A DNA stretch of 64,000 nt. It comes from Nonomuraea angiospora. GTDB lineage: Bacteria; Actinomycetota; Actinomycetes; Streptosporangiales; Streptosporangiaceae. The notes under the pieces are model-generated. The model worked only from the letters and a program-made list of their open reading frames with translations. It did not search any database and was not told the origin of the DNA. The stretch is from the NCBI RefSeq assembly GCF_014873145.1, contig NZ_JADBEK010000001.1, positions 2,418,001 through 2,482,000 on the forward strand, written 5' to 3'. A program made the position numbers and the translations under genes. Below, piece by piece: positions 8,979 through 17,912 of the stretch (position 1 is the first letter of the stretch; every line of letters begins with the position of its first letter).

Positions 8979-10343
8979 ATGAACACCACCAAGCGGGCAG
9001 GACTGGCGCTGCTGTCGCTGGCGCTCGCGGGCGCGCTGACCGCCTGCGGGTCCGGCGGCGGCCAGGCGCAGGACGCCGCGGCCGGCGGCAAGGTCACGAT
9101 CGACTACTGGCTCTGGGACGACAACCAGCTCGCGTCGTACCAGGCCTGCGCCGCCGCCTTCCACGCGGCCAACCCGAACATCACCGTCAAGATCACCCAG
9201 ACGGCGTGGGCCCAGTACTGGCAGAGCCTCACCACCCAGCTCGCCGCCGGCCAGGCCCCGGACGTGTGGACCGACCACGGCTCCTACTACCCGCAGTTCG
9301 TCGGCAGCGGGCAGATCCTCGACATCCAGCCGTTCGTCGACCGGGACAAGGTGGACCTGACCCAGTACCAGGAGGGCCTGGCCGACCTGTGGGTGAAGGA
9401 CGGCAAGCGGTTCGGCCTGCCCAAGGACTGGGACACCATGGCGCTCGTCTACAACGGCACGATGCTCGCCGAGCAGAAGATCAAGCCCGAGGAGATGGCG
9501 AACCTCACCTGGAACCCCACCGACGGCGGAACGCTCCAGCAGGTCATCGCCAAGCTCACGGTCGACGAGAACGGGCGCGACGGCCTCGACCCGGCCTTCG
9601 ACAAGAACCGCGTCAAGGTGTACGGCTTCCTGCCGGAGTGGGCCGACGGGTCCCAGGGCCAGAACGGCTGGGGCGACCTGGCCGTGGCCAACGGGTGGAC
9701 GTACCTGGACAAGAACCCCTGGGGAACGCGCTACCGGTACGACGACCCCAAGCTCGCCCAGACCATCGACTGGTACAGGCGGCTCATCGACAAGGGGTAC
9801 GCGCCGAAGTTCGACAAGCAGTCCACCCTGGGCAGGGACGCGGTACTCAACGCCGGCAAGGGCGCGATGACCTTCGCCGGATCGTGGACGATCAACTCCT
9901 ACCTGGGCCCGGACGCCAAGCAGAAGTTCGCGCTCGCCCCGATGCCCCTGGGCCCGGCCGGCGTGCGCAAGACCGCCATCAACGGCCTGTCCGACGCGAT
10001 CTTCGCCGGCACTCCGCACCAGGAGGAGGCCTGGAAGTGGGTGAAGTTCCTCGGCTCGGCCGGCTGCCAGGACCTCGTCGCCGGCAACGCCGTCGTGTTC
10101 CCCGCGATCAAGGCGGCCGGCGACAAGGCCGCGGCCGCCCACCAGGCCAAGGGCCGCGACGTGCGCGCCTACCTCGACCCGACGAAGACGGCCGGCGGCA
10201 CGTTCCTGCTGCCCATCACCGACCACGGCAATGAGGTGAGCCAGATCGTGCAGGACGCCATCCAGTCGATCGTCCTCGGCCAGGTCGGCACCGCCGAGGG
10301 CCTGAAGAAGGCCAACGACCAGGTCAACGCGCTCTTCACCTGA
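8979..10343 (+). CDS. sugar ABC transporter substrate-binding lipoprotein
   Basis: Extracellular solute-binding protein, family 1 (CUT1), 454 residues. A lipoprotein signal ends with lipobox LTAC (Cys about 23) followed by a Gly-rich linker. Typical features follow: IDYWLWDDNQ, the TWAQYWQSLTTQLAAGQAPDVW-type region (about 75-95), and GKGAMTFAGSW. It captures the imported sugar and hands it to the two upstream permeases. Neighbouring GH36 suggests alpha-galactosides. Confidence 0.92.
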   Translation: MNTTKRAGLALLSLALAGALTACGSGGGQAQDAAAGGKVTIDYWLWDDNQLASYQACAAAFHAANPNITVKITQTAWAQYWQSLTTQLAAGQAPDVWTDHGSYYPQFVGSGQILDIQPFVDRDKVDLTQYQEGLADLWVKDGKRFGLPKDWDTMALVYNGTMLAEQKIKPEEMANLTWNPTDGGTLQQVIAKLTVDENGRDGLDPAFDKNRVKVYGFLPEWADGSQGQNGWGDLAVANGWTYLDKNPWGTRYRYDDPKLAQTIDWYRRLIDKGYAPKFDKQSTLGRDAVLNAGKGAMTFAGSWTINSYLGPDAKQKFALAPMPLGPAGVRKTAINGLSDAIFAGTPHQEEAWKWVKFLGSAGCQDLVAGNAVVFPAIKAAGDKAAAAHQAKGRDVRAYLDPTKTAGGTFLLPITDHGNEVSQIVQDAIQSIVLGQVGTAEGLKKANDQVNALFT

Positions 10344-10371
10344 GCCCCGAACGTACAGAAGAAGGAGCATC

Positions 10372-11868
10372 ATGCCGCTGCTCGTCGAGCTGGCAGGCCG
10401 TACCGTAGCCGTTGAGCCGACCGGCTCCGAGCCACTTCGCAGGACGGAGGGCGGCGTCGTGCTGCCGCCCGGCCGGGTGGCCGTGCTGCACGGCCTCGGC
10501 GACGCGCTGTTCTACCGGCACGGGCAGAACTCGTGGAGCCCGTGCGGCTGGCGGCGGCTGTCCGAGCCGCCGCTGCGCATCGCCGACCCGCGCCGCCGCA
10601 CCACCGCGGACGACCCCGTCTGGGACGACCCGTCCCGCCACCATTCCTCGGCCGTCGCCGCCCTCCAGGGCGGCGACGGGCGGGTCCTGCTGCTCGGCGC
10701 GCTCGGCCTCGGCACCCCGCGCCTGGCCGCCGACCGCGACACGCTCGCCGGCTGGTACGAGGACGACGGGGCGCCGTGGTTCCTCGCCTACGGCGAAGAG
10801 GAGGAGGTCTTCGGCGCCTACACCCGCGCGCTCGCCACCAGCCTCGGCAGCCGCGAGCGGCGCGCCGGGAACGTCTGGTGCAGCTGGTACGCCTACTACG
10901 AGGGCATCACCGAGGCGGGGCTCGCCGAGGACATCGCCGCGCTGAAGGGGCTGCCCTTCGACGTGCTGCAGGTCGACGACGGCTGGGAGGAGGCCGTCGG
11001 CGACTGGGAGCCGAACGCCAAGTTCCCGTCCGGGATGCGCGCGCTCGCCGGGCGGATCGCCGACGCCGGGCTGACGCCGGGGCTGTGGCTGGCGCCGTTC
11101 ATCGTGCTGCCGGGCTCGCGCACCGCCCGCGAGCGGCCCGAGCTGCTGCTGCGGGACGGACGGGGCGAGCCCGTGGTCGCCGGCCACAACTGGGGCACCG
11201 GCTACTGGGCGCTGGACCTGTCCCGGGCCGACGCCCTCGACCACGTGGCGCGGCTCATCGGGAAGGTCGTGCACGAGTGGGGCTTCGGCTACCTCAAGCT
11301 CGACTTCGTCAACGCGGGCGCCGCCCCCGGCGTACGGCAGGGCGGGATCGGCCGCGAGCAGTCCTACCGGCAGGCGCTGGAGCTGATCCGGCGGACGGCG
11401 GGTGAGGAGGTGTACCTGCTGGGCAGCGGCGCGATCCTGCTGCCCTCGCTCGGCCTGCTCGACGGGCTGCGCAGCGGGCCGGACGTGGCGCCGATGTGGC
11501 AGAACCACGCCAGCGACGACCCCTCCGACGCGATGGCGCGCAACGCCGTGGTCAACACCCTGCACCGGCTCTGGCACGCGCCGCTGGCCGAGGTCGATCC
11601 GGACGTCGTCTACTTCCGCAGCCGCCTCAACCTGCTCACCGGCCGGCAGCTCGGCTGGCTGCGCGACCTGGCGAACGTGTGCGGCTTCCGCGCGGTGTCC
11701 GACCCGCCGGGGTGGCTGAGCGCGGAGGAGCTCACGGACCTGACGGCGTACCTGTCGGCCCAGCCCGCCGTCGTGCGGAAGGGCCGGTACGTGTTCGCCG
11801 TCGACGGCCGCGAGGTGGACTTCGGCCCGGCCGTCGCCCCCGGCGGGCAGTTGTATCCGATCACCTGA
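10372..11868 (+). CDS. GH36-type alpha-galactosidase
   Basis: Cytoplasmic enzyme of 498 residues, shorter than canonical GH36 (about 700) because the N-terminal beta-sandwich is reduced. The TIM barrel shows WCSWYAYYEGITE, VDDGWE and GLWLAPF. The predicted nucleophile is D311 in YLKLDF and the acid/base D371 in SGPDVAPMW. It should remove alpha-galactosyl units from oligosaccharides brought in by the ABC system encoded just upstream. No signal peptide. Ribosome site GAAGGAG before ATG 10372. Confidence 0.88.
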   Translation: MPLLVELAGRTVAVEPTGSEPLRRTEGGVVLPPGRVAVLHGLGDALFYRHGQNSWSPCGWRRLSEPPLRIADPRRRTTADDPVWDDPSRHHSSAVAALQGGDGRVLLLGALGLGTPRLAADRDTLAGWYEDDGAPWFLAYGEEEEVFGAYTRALATSLGSRERRAGNVWCSWYAYYEGITEAGLAEDIAALKGLPFDVLQVDDGWEEAVGDWEPNAKFPSGMRALAGRIADAGLTPGLWLAPFIVLPGSRTARERPELLLRDGRGEPVVAGHNWGTGYWALDLSRADALDHVARLIGKVVHEWGFGYLKLDFVNAGAAPGVRQGGIGREQSYRQALELIRRTAGEEVYLLGSGAILLPSLGLLDGLRSGPDVAPMWQNHASDDPSDAMARNAVVNTLHRLWHAPLAEVDPDVVYFRSRLNLLTGRQLGWLRDLANVCGFRAVSDPPGWLSAEELTDLTAYLSAQPAVVRKGRYVFAVDGREVDFGPAVAPGGQLYPIT

Positions 11869-11924
11869 CCACGCACTACCCTTTTGTAAAGAGCGCAGCG
11901 TTATCCAGGGGATCGGGGGCGACG

Positions 11925-13109
11925 GTGACGGAGCAGGTCACGACCGGGACGCTGGTCACGACCGGGACGGACGTGACCAGGATGCGGGAGCTCAACGCGC
12001 TCTCCATCGTCCGGGCGCTGCGGGGCAACCCGCCGTCCACCGTCACGGAGCTGGCCACCCGCGCCGGGCTGTCGCGGCCCGGGACGGACGTCATCGTGCA
12101 GGGCCTGGTCGCCGACGGCTGGCTCACCGTCGTCGAGCCCGACGGCAGCAGCGTCGTCGGGCGCCCCGCCCGGCGCTACCGGTTCAACGCCGGAGCGGGG
12201 CACGTGCTCGGCGTCGACGTCGGCGCGCACAAGGTGCTGGCCATGCTCGCCGACCTCGACGGCGCCGTCACGTGCACCACCCGGCTGCCGGTCGATCCCG
12301 ACGCCGACCCGGCGGCGCGGCTCACCGTCGTCGACGCCGCCGTCGAGGAGTGCCTGGCCGAGTCCGGCCTGCGCCCGGAGGACATCTGGGCGATCACCGT
12401 CGGCGTGACCGGGCCGGTCGACGCCAGCGGCCGTACGACGCTGTTCACGCCGCTGCCCGGGTGGGAGACGGTGAACCCGGCCGAGCACCTGGCCGCCCGC
12501 TTCTCCTGCCCGATCCAGGTGGAGAACGACTGCAAGCTCGCCGCGCTCGCCGAGCGCTGGCAGGGGGCGGCCCGCGACGCCGACGACATCGTCTACCTGC
12601 TGGCGGGCATGCGCACCGGCGCCGGCCTGATCATCGACGGCACGCTGCGCCGCGGCTACGGCGGCGCGGCCGGCGAGATCGGCGCGCTGCGCGCCGTCCG
12701 CTGGCTCGCCGCGCCCTCCCACCTGGAGAACTGCGCCAGCCTGCCCAAGGGCATCGACACCGACGACGCGGCCGCGTGGGTGTTCAACGCCGCCCGCTCC
12801 GGGGACAAGGCGGCCAGGACCGCCGTCCGCCGCTACACCCGCGACCTCGCCGTCGGCACCGCCGCGCTGGTCCTCACCCTCGACCCGCAGGTCGTCGTCT
12901 TCGGCGGCGGCTTCTCCCGCTCCGCCGACCTCATCCTCGACCAGCTGGCCCGCGAGCTGCGCCGCACCTGCCTGCGCGTCCCGGAGATCCGCGCCTCCAC
13001 CCTCGGCGACGAGAGCGTCGCGCTGGGCGCGCTGCGCCTGGCCCTCAACGAGGTGGACGCCCGCCTCTTCGGCGCGGGCCTGCTCGCGCCGGTCGCTCCG
13101 CGCGCCTGA
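11925..13109 (+). CDS. ROK-family transcriptional regulator
   Basis: Repressor of about 394 residues: N-terminal winged helix (NALSIVRALRGNPPSTVTEL, about 20-80) then a ROK sugar-kinase-like domain. It shows GVDVGAHK, the GVTGPVDASG phosphate-type loop and VENDCKLAALAE. The zinc-binding CxCGxxGC motif is not evident, common in regulatory ROK members. Start GTG 11925 has GGGGG 5 bases upstream. It lies 56 bases after the GH36 gene and probably autoregulates the operon in response to the imported sugar. Confidence 0.88.
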   Translation: MTEQVTTGTLVTTGTDVTRMRELNALSIVRALRGNPPSTVTELATRAGLSRPGTDVIVQGLVADGWLTVVEPDGSSVVGRPARRYRFNAGAGHVLGVDVGAHKVLAMLADLDGAVTCTTRLPVDPDADPAARLTVVDAAVEECLAESGLRPEDIWAITVGVTGPVDASGRTTLFTPLPGWETVNPAEHLAARFSCPIQVENDCKLAALAERWQGAARDADDIVYLLAGMRTGAGLIIDGTLRRGYGGAAGEIGALRAVRWLAAPSHLENCASLPKGIDTDDAAAWVFNAARSGDKAARTAVRRYTRDLAVGTAALVLTLDPQVVVFGGGFSRSADLILDQLARELRRTCLRVPEIRASTLGDESVALGALRLALNEVDARLFGAGLLAPVAPRA

Positions 13110-13226
13110 TCCCGCGCGGATTCCGAACTGCCGGCTGATTGTCCTGCACTACTACTGCACACGTCTGACTGGCCGATTGACACGGTTTGCCAGGACTACT
13201 TAAGGTCGCGTTGTCGAGGCGACGTG

Positions 13227-13234
13227 AAACGTTT
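13227..13234. promoter_or_regulatory. LacI-type operator-like palindrome upstream of the beta-helix gene
   Basis: AAACGTTT core, about 70 bases before the beta-helix gene start and downstream of a TTGACA at 13177-13182. A plausible catabolite or LacI-family control point; inference only. Confidence 0.35.
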
Positions 13235-13305
13235 TTATCCAGGTCAAGCGCGCCCGGCGGCAAAGCGCGGCCGCCATCTCCCCCGCCCCCGTCAACGGGA
13301 GAAAA

Positions 13306-14487
13306 ATGCGTACCAGAAAAGCACCTAAGGGACTACGTCGTCGGTTCACCCGAATCGTCGCGGCGCTCGCCATCCTGTCGGCCGGCGCCGGGGCAGGCAT
13401 CGTGCTCGGCCCGTCCGCGGCGTCCGCCGCCGCCTGCGGAGATGGCACCTTCCAGTCGCAGGTGACGGTCAGCGGCAGCACCTGGACCGCCCGCAACAGC
13501 GCCGGCGGCAGCGTCTACACCGGCACCGACTTCCGGGCCGCGGTCCAGGCCGGCATCGGCAGTCTCACGGCCGGGCGCACCTCGATCCAGCGGGTCGTGG
13601 TGCGCGGCAACGGCACGATGAGCGCCGGCAGCCGGATCTCGCTGCCGAGCTACACCTCCCTGTCGGTCTGCGGCACCATCAACGTGACCGGCTCCGGCTC
13701 CGGCGACTACGCGCCGGTCTATTCGCGCGGCACCTCGAACATCGAGGTCCCGTACCTCAACGTCACCGGCACCCCGATCTACGGCATCTTCCTGCGCAAC
13801 GTCACGAACGTCTGGCTCGGCCAGATCGACATGCGGCTCGGCGCGGGCCTCGGCGTGCGCATCGACAACCGCGGCGACACCAGCCAGTGGACCCGCAACG
13901 TCCGGGTCGACAGCGTGTACGTGCAAGGAGCCAGTTCGCACGCGATGGAGACCTACGGCGTCGACGGCCTCACCGTCGGCACCGTGACAGCCCGCAACGT
14001 CGGCGAGTCCGGCCTGCTGCTCAACCAGACCATCAACGCGACGGTCGGCACCGTCGACGCCGACAACGCCGGCGCCGGCACCGGGTACGCGGCCTTCCGC
14101 ATGGCCAACCGCAACGGCCGGGTCGGCAGCGCCTACCCGAACAACATCCGGGTGGGCACCGTCAAGGCGCGCGGCGGCGGCCGGGGCGTCTTCTGCGTCT
14201 CGGAGAGCGGCGGCGCCACCATCGACCGGGTCGACATCGCCAACACCGGAAACAACTCGGTCCTGGTGGAGAACTGCTACAACGTCGTCATCGCCGGAGT
14301 GTCGGGCACGATCAGCGGCGGTGGCGAGGTCCGCATCGCGGCCCGTACGGAGTTCGCTCCGTCGTCGGGCATCAGGTTCCAGAACCTGACGGTCTCCAAC
14401 ACCGGCATCAGGTGGAGCCCCTGCACCGGCAGCAACAACACGATCAGCAACGTGACCCGTAACAACTCGACGCTGACCTGGTGCTGA
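13306..14487 (+). CDS. secreted right-handed parallel beta-helix protein
   Basis: A 393-residue exported protein with a twin-Arg/Lys-rich N-terminus (RTRKAPKGLRRRF), a hydrophobic core and an AxA-type cleavage near ASAAA. The rest shows short repeating beta-strand turns (IEVPYLNVTGTPIYGIFLRN; GLTVGTVTARN; IRVGTVKARGGGR), typical of pectin-lyase-fold enzymes such as polygalacturonases and rhamnogalacturonases. Catalytic Asp pairs cannot be assigned with confidence. The context (next to a rhamnogalacturonan-acetylesterase-like gene) favours a pectin-acting lyase or hydrolase. Confidence 0.8.
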   Translation: MRTRKAPKGLRRRFTRIVAALAILSAGAGAGIVLGPSAASAAACGDGTFQSQVTVSGSTWTARNSAGGSVYTGTDFRAAVQAGIGSLTAGRTSIQRVVVRGNGTMSAGSRISLPSYTSLSVCGTINVTGSGSGDYAPVYSRGTSNIEVPYLNVTGTPIYGIFLRNVTNVWLGQIDMRLGAGLGVRIDNRGDTSQWTRNVRVDSVYVQGASSHAMETYGVDGLTVGTVTARNVGESGLLLNQTINATVGTVDADNAGAGTGYAAFRMANRNGRVGSAYPNNIRVGTVKARGGGRGVFCVSESGGATIDRVDIANTGNNSVLVENCYNVVIAGVSGTISGGGEVRIAARTEFAPSSGIRFQNLTVSNTGIRWSPCTGSNNTISNVTRNNSTLTWC

Positions 14488-14494
14488 CTGCTCC

Positions 14495-14527
14495 GCGCCG
14501 GCGGTCCGCCGCCGCGGCCGCCGGCGC
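14495..14527 (+). terminator. hairpin after the beta-helix gene
   Basis: Perfect 10-bp stem GCGCCGGCGG (14495-14504) / CCGCCGGCGC (14518-14527) with a 13-base loop, followed by ATTTCCTT. It lies between the beta-helix and SGNH genes, so it may attenuate rather than fully stop transcription. Confidence 0.6.
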
Positions 14528-14561
14528 GATTTCCTTCGCTCTCTGACTGGCAGGAGAGACC

Positions 14562-15392
14562 ATGCGCAAGGTCCACTTATCGATCGTCTCTGCTCTGATG
14601 CTGTTCCTGTCCCTGTCGCTGGCCGCCCCGAACGCCGCTTCGGCCGCGTGCGGCGCCCGGCCCGGCGCGGCGGCCGCCGCCGCCGCGACGACGACCGTCT
14701 GGCTGGCCGGCGACTCGACCATGGCCAACCCCGGTGCCGCCTGCCCCGTGGGCTGGGGCACCGAGTTCGACTCGCTGTTCCACAGCAACATCGTGGTCAA
14801 CAACCTCGCCGTCGCCGGGCGCAGCATCCAGACCTGGCTCTACGAGGGCAACGTGACCTCCACCATCGGCTCGAACGGCGAGTGCGTCCTCAGCTCGACC
14901 ACCTACTCGTCCCGATGGCAGCAGGTGCTCACCGGCATGAAGGCCGGTGACTACCTGTTCATCCAGTTCGGCATCAACGACGGCTCGACGACCTGCCCGC
15001 GCCACGTCGGCACCGCGCGCTACCAGCAGCTGATGACGACGATGGCGCAGGCGGCGCTGGCCCGCGGCGCCCACCCGATCCTGCTCACCGCCGTCGCCGC
15101 CATCACCTGCTCGGGCGGCACCGCGGTGAAGAACCGCGGCTTCGTCAGCCAGACCTTCGCCGCCGGCGCCGCCACCGGCGCCCCCGTCATCGACCTGCAG
15201 ACCCTCAGCGTCGACTACTACAACTCCCTGGGCCTGTGCCCCAACAACGGCGACTACACCTCCGGGCCGGTCGGGCAGTTCTTCTGCAACGACCACACCC
15301 ACTTCGAGGCGTACGGCGCCCGGCGGATCGCCCGGCTGGTGACCGGCGCCCTGCGGACGCAGAACATCCCGCTCGCCGGATCCCTGCTGTAG
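14562..15392 (+). CDS. secreted SGNH/GDSL esterase, rhamnogalacturonan-acetylesterase-like
   Basis: A 276-residue secreted hydrolase. Signal peptide about 1-27 (cleavage near ASA), then block I GDSTMA (catalytic Ser about 51), block III-like FGINDG, and block V DHTHFEAYGARRIA with the catalytic Asp-His pair. The order and the WLAGDSTM start match the RGAE subgroup, which removes acetyl groups from rhamnogalacturonan so that backbone enzymes can act. Ribosome site AGGAG before ATG 14562. It sits next to the secreted beta-helix protein. Confidence 0.85.
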   Translation: MRKVHLSIVSALMLFLSLSLAAPNAASAACGARPGAAAAAAATTTVWLAGDSTMANPGAACPVGWGTEFDSLFHSNIVVNNLAVAGRSIQTWLYEGNVTSTIGSNGECVLSSTTYSSRWQQVLTGMKAGDYLFIQFGINDGSTTCPRHVGTARYQQLMTTMAQAALARGAHPILLTAVAAITCSGGTAVKNRGFVSQTFAAGAATGAPVIDLQTLSVDYYNSLGLCPNNGDYTSGPVGQFFCNDHTHFEAYGARRIARLVTGALRTQNIPLAGSLL

Positions 15393-15423
15393 GTCCCGGC
15401 CGGGTCCTTCAGGTCCACACTTC

Positions 15424-15459
15424 CGGAGGTGCCTCACGTCCCTTTCCGGGGCATCTCCG
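15424..15459. terminator. hairpin between convergent SGNH and LacI genes
   Basis: Arms CGGAGGTGCC (15424-15433) and GGCATCTCCG (15450-15459) form 10 pairs including one G-U. The structure overlaps the 3' end of the LacI gene and can serve both directions. Confidence 0.45.
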
Positions 15460-16459
15460 TGCTCTCCCGGAACGCCAGTCGATGCGGCACGCACACCTCG
15501 TGCGCCTTGTCCGTCCCGCCGCCCAGCCGCTCGGCCAGCAGGTCCACCGCCGACTGCGCGATCAGCGCCTTGTCGGGCGCCACGGTCGACAGTGTGGGCG
15601 TGGCGAACCGGCCGTCCTCGATGTCGTCGAACCCCATCACCATCACGTCGCCCGGCACCTCGTACCCCCGCGTGAGCAGCGTCCGCAGGGCGCCCAGCGC
15701 GAGCGTGTCGTTGAAGCAGAAGACCGCGTCCGGCGCGCCGGAGCCGAGCAGGCGGCTCATGGCCTCGGCGCCGTCGGCGCGCCCCCAGCGCGCGACCGGC
15801 GCGACCAGTGACGGGTCGGCGGGGAGGCCGGCCTCGGCGAGCGCCTGCTGGTAGCCCTTCAGCCGCAGGCGGCCGGTCGCGGCGGCGGCCGTGCGCTGCA
15901 CGCCGATGGCGGCGATCCTGCGCCTGCCGCGCTCGGCCAGGTGCAGGGTGGCCGCCCGCGCGGCGGCCACGTTGTCGATGCCGACGTGATCGTACGGTGA
16001 GCGGCCCGTCCCGACGCGCTCCCCGAGCAGCACCATCGGCGTACGCTCGTCGCGCCCGGCCAGGTCCTTGCCCGTGAGCGCGAGCGGGCTGAACAGCAGC
16101 CCGTCGATGAGGTGGTCGCGGATCCCGGAGATCACCACGCGTTCCTTGGCCCGGTCGCCCTGGGTCTGGTCGATGAGCACGGTCCAGCCTCGCCGGTCGG
16201 CCGCCTCGATGACGTGTGTGGCCAGCTCGGCGAAGTAGGGGTTGTCCAGGTCGGGCACCGCCAGCGCGACCACGCCGGAGCGGCCCGCGCGCAGGCTGCG
16301 CGCCGACAGGTTCGGCCGGTAGGAGAGCTCGGCTATCGCCGCCTCCACCCGGGCGCGTGTCTCGCCGCTGACATGGGGATAGTCGTTGACCACGTTGGAC
16401 ACGGTCTTGATCGAAACCCCGGCCAGCTCGGCGACGTCCTTCAGCCTCGGCCGCACCAT
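15434..16459 (-). CDS. LacI-family transcriptional regulator
   Basis: A 341-residue repressor. N-terminal LacI helix-turn-helix RLKDVAELAGVSIKTVSNVV with hinge SARSLRAGRSG, then a periplasmic-binding-type sensor domain (VALAVPDLDNPYFAEL; PDAVFCFNDTLALGAL; VMGFDDIEDGRFATPTLSTV). ATG 16459. Divergent from the ABC/GH43/GH51 operon, with operator-like repeats in the shared region, so it most likely represses that arabinan operon until an arabinose-containing inducer binds. Confidence 0.93.
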   Translation of the reverse strand: MVRPRLKDVAELAGVSIKTVSNVVNDYPHVSGETRARVEAAIAELSYRPNLSARSLRAGRSGVVALAVPDLDNPYFAELATHVIEAADRRGWTVLIDQTQGDRAKERVVISGIRDHLIDGLLFSPLALTGKDLAGRDERTPMVLLGERVGTGRSPYDHVGIDNVAAARAATLHLAERGRRRIAAIGVQRTAAAATGRLRLKGYQQALAEAGLPADPSLVAPVARWGRADGAEAMSRLLGSGAPDAVFCFNDTLALGALRTLLTRGYEVPGDVMVMGFDDIEDGRFATPTLSTVAPDKALIAQSAVDLLAERLGGGTDKAHEVCVPHRLAFRESTEMPRKGT

Positions 16460-16489
16460 GCCCCCTTCGCCATCGGAACCCTACCTGGT

Positions 16490-16550
16490 TTACAACGATG
16501 TAACGAACTGGCGCCAGGCAATTTACAACGTTGGAACCAACGATGTAGAA
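16490..16550. promoter_or_regulatory. cluster of LacI operator-like sites
   Basis: Two near-palindromes share the core TTACAACG: TTACAACGATGTAA (16490-16503) and TTACAACGTTGGAA (16523-16536), each 6 of 7 paired positions. A related half site CCAACGATGTAG follows at about 16537-16548. All lie between the divergent LacI and ABC genes, as expected for operators of the adjacent repressor. Confidence 0.7.
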
Positions 16551-16583
16551 CGTCCGTAACCTCATGGGCAGGAGTGATCTGGC

Positions 16584-17912
16584 ATGTCCCTCGACAACCT
16601 CTCCAGGCGGCGCGCACTGGGCCTCGGCTTCGGTGCGCTGGTCATCGGCGCCGCGGGCTGCGGCGGAGGCGGCGGCCCCAAGCAGGCGCAGGCGCCGGCC
16701 ACCACGGCGGCGCCCACCGAATACACCGGCCCCTCGGTCTCGCTGTCGTTCTGGAACGGCTTCACCGGCGGCGACGGGCCGGTCATGAAGAAGCTGGTGG
16801 ACCAGTTCAACGCCGAGCACCCGAACATCAAGGTGTCGATGAACGTCTACAAGTGGGAAGACTATTACGCGAAGGTCCCCGCGGCCGTCTCCGCGGGTCA
16901 AGGCCCCGACCTCGGCATCATGCACGTCGACAGCGTCGCCACCAACGCGGCCCGCCAGGTCGTCCTGCCCCTCGACGACGTGGCCAACGCGCTCGGCCTC
17001 ACCGAGGCGGACTTCTCCCCGCCGGTCTGGAAGGCCGGCGTCTACAAGGGCGCGCGCTACTCGATCCCGCTCGACGTGCACCCGCTCGGCATGTTCTACA
17101 ACAAGACGGTCATGAAGAAGGCCGGGCTCGACCCGGAGCAGCCGCCGAAGACCGGCGAGGAGTACATGGCGGCGCTGGAGGCGCTGAAGAAGGCGGGCAT
17201 CCAGGGGCACTGGGCCACGCCGTTCCCGTTCACCGGAAGCATGCAGTTCGGGACGCTGCTCTACCAGAACGGCGGCCAGCTCTTCGCCGACGACGCCGGC
17301 GTCTCGCGCTTCGCCGAGGACCCCGGCGTGCAGGCCCTGACCTGGCTCGTCGACCTCGTCAACAAGGGCTACAGCCCCAAGAACGTCGGCCAGGACGCCG
17401 ACTTCATCGCCCTGCAGAACGGCAAGGCCGCCTTCAACTGGAACGGCATCTGGTCCATCAACACGCTCAAGGAGATCAAGGACCTGGAGTGGGGCGTCGC
17501 TCCGCTCCCGCAGATCGGGTCGAAGCCGGCGGCGTGGGCGGGCTCGCACCAGTTCGTGGTGTTCAAGCAGCGCACGCCCGACCAGAACAAGCTGACCGCG
17601 GCCAAGGTGTTCATCAACTGGATCAGCGGCCACTCGCTGGAGTGGGCCAAGGGCGGCCAGGTGCCGGCGCGCAAGTCGATCCGCGAGGGCGCGGAGTTCG
17701 CGGCGCTGAAGGAACAGGCCACGATCGGCACCCAGATCGACTACCTGTACTTCCTGCCGTCGGTGGCGGGCATCGGGGACGCCTCCGCGGTCGTCGACCA
17801 GGCGATCAACGCGGCGATCCTGCTCAAGAAGAGCCCCAAGGACGCGCTCACGGAGGCCGCCGCCAAGGCCGACAAGATCCTTGAGGCCAACCGGAAGAAG
17901 TACGGCGCCTGA
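16584..17912 (+). CDS. sugar ABC transporter substrate-binding lipoprotein (arabinan operon)
   Basis: A 442-residue solute-binding protein, family 1. The N-terminus carries Arg residues (LSRRRALGLGFGALVIG) and a lipobox ending GAAGC (Cys about 29), then a Gly-rich spacer. Family features: VSLSFWNGFTGGDG, AAVSAGQGPDLGIMHVD, GKAAFNWNGIW. It captures arabino-oligosaccharides or similar sugars, inferred from the downstream arabinanases. Overlaps the next gene by one base (TGATG). Confidence 0.92.
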   Translation: MSLDNLSRRRALGLGFGALVIGAAGCGGGGGPKQAQAPATTAAPTEYTGPSVSLSFWNGFTGGDGPVMKKLVDQFNAEHPNIKVSMNVYKWEDYYAKVPAAVSAGQGPDLGIMHVDSVATNAARQVVLPLDDVANALGLTEADFSPPVWKAGVYKGARYSIPLDVHPLGMFYNKTVMKKAGLDPEQPPKTGEEYMAALEALKKAGIQGHWATPFPFTGSMQFGTLLYQNGGQLFADDAGVSRFAEDPGVQALTWLVDLVNKGYSPKNVGQDADFIALQNGKAAFNWNGIWSINTLKEIKDLEWGVAPLPQIGSKPAAWAGSHQFVVFKQRTPDQNKLTAAKVFINWISGHSLEWAKGGQVPARKSIREGAEFAALKEQATIGTQIDYLYFLPSVAGIGDASAVVDQAINAAILLKKSPKDALTEAAAKADKILEANRKKYGA

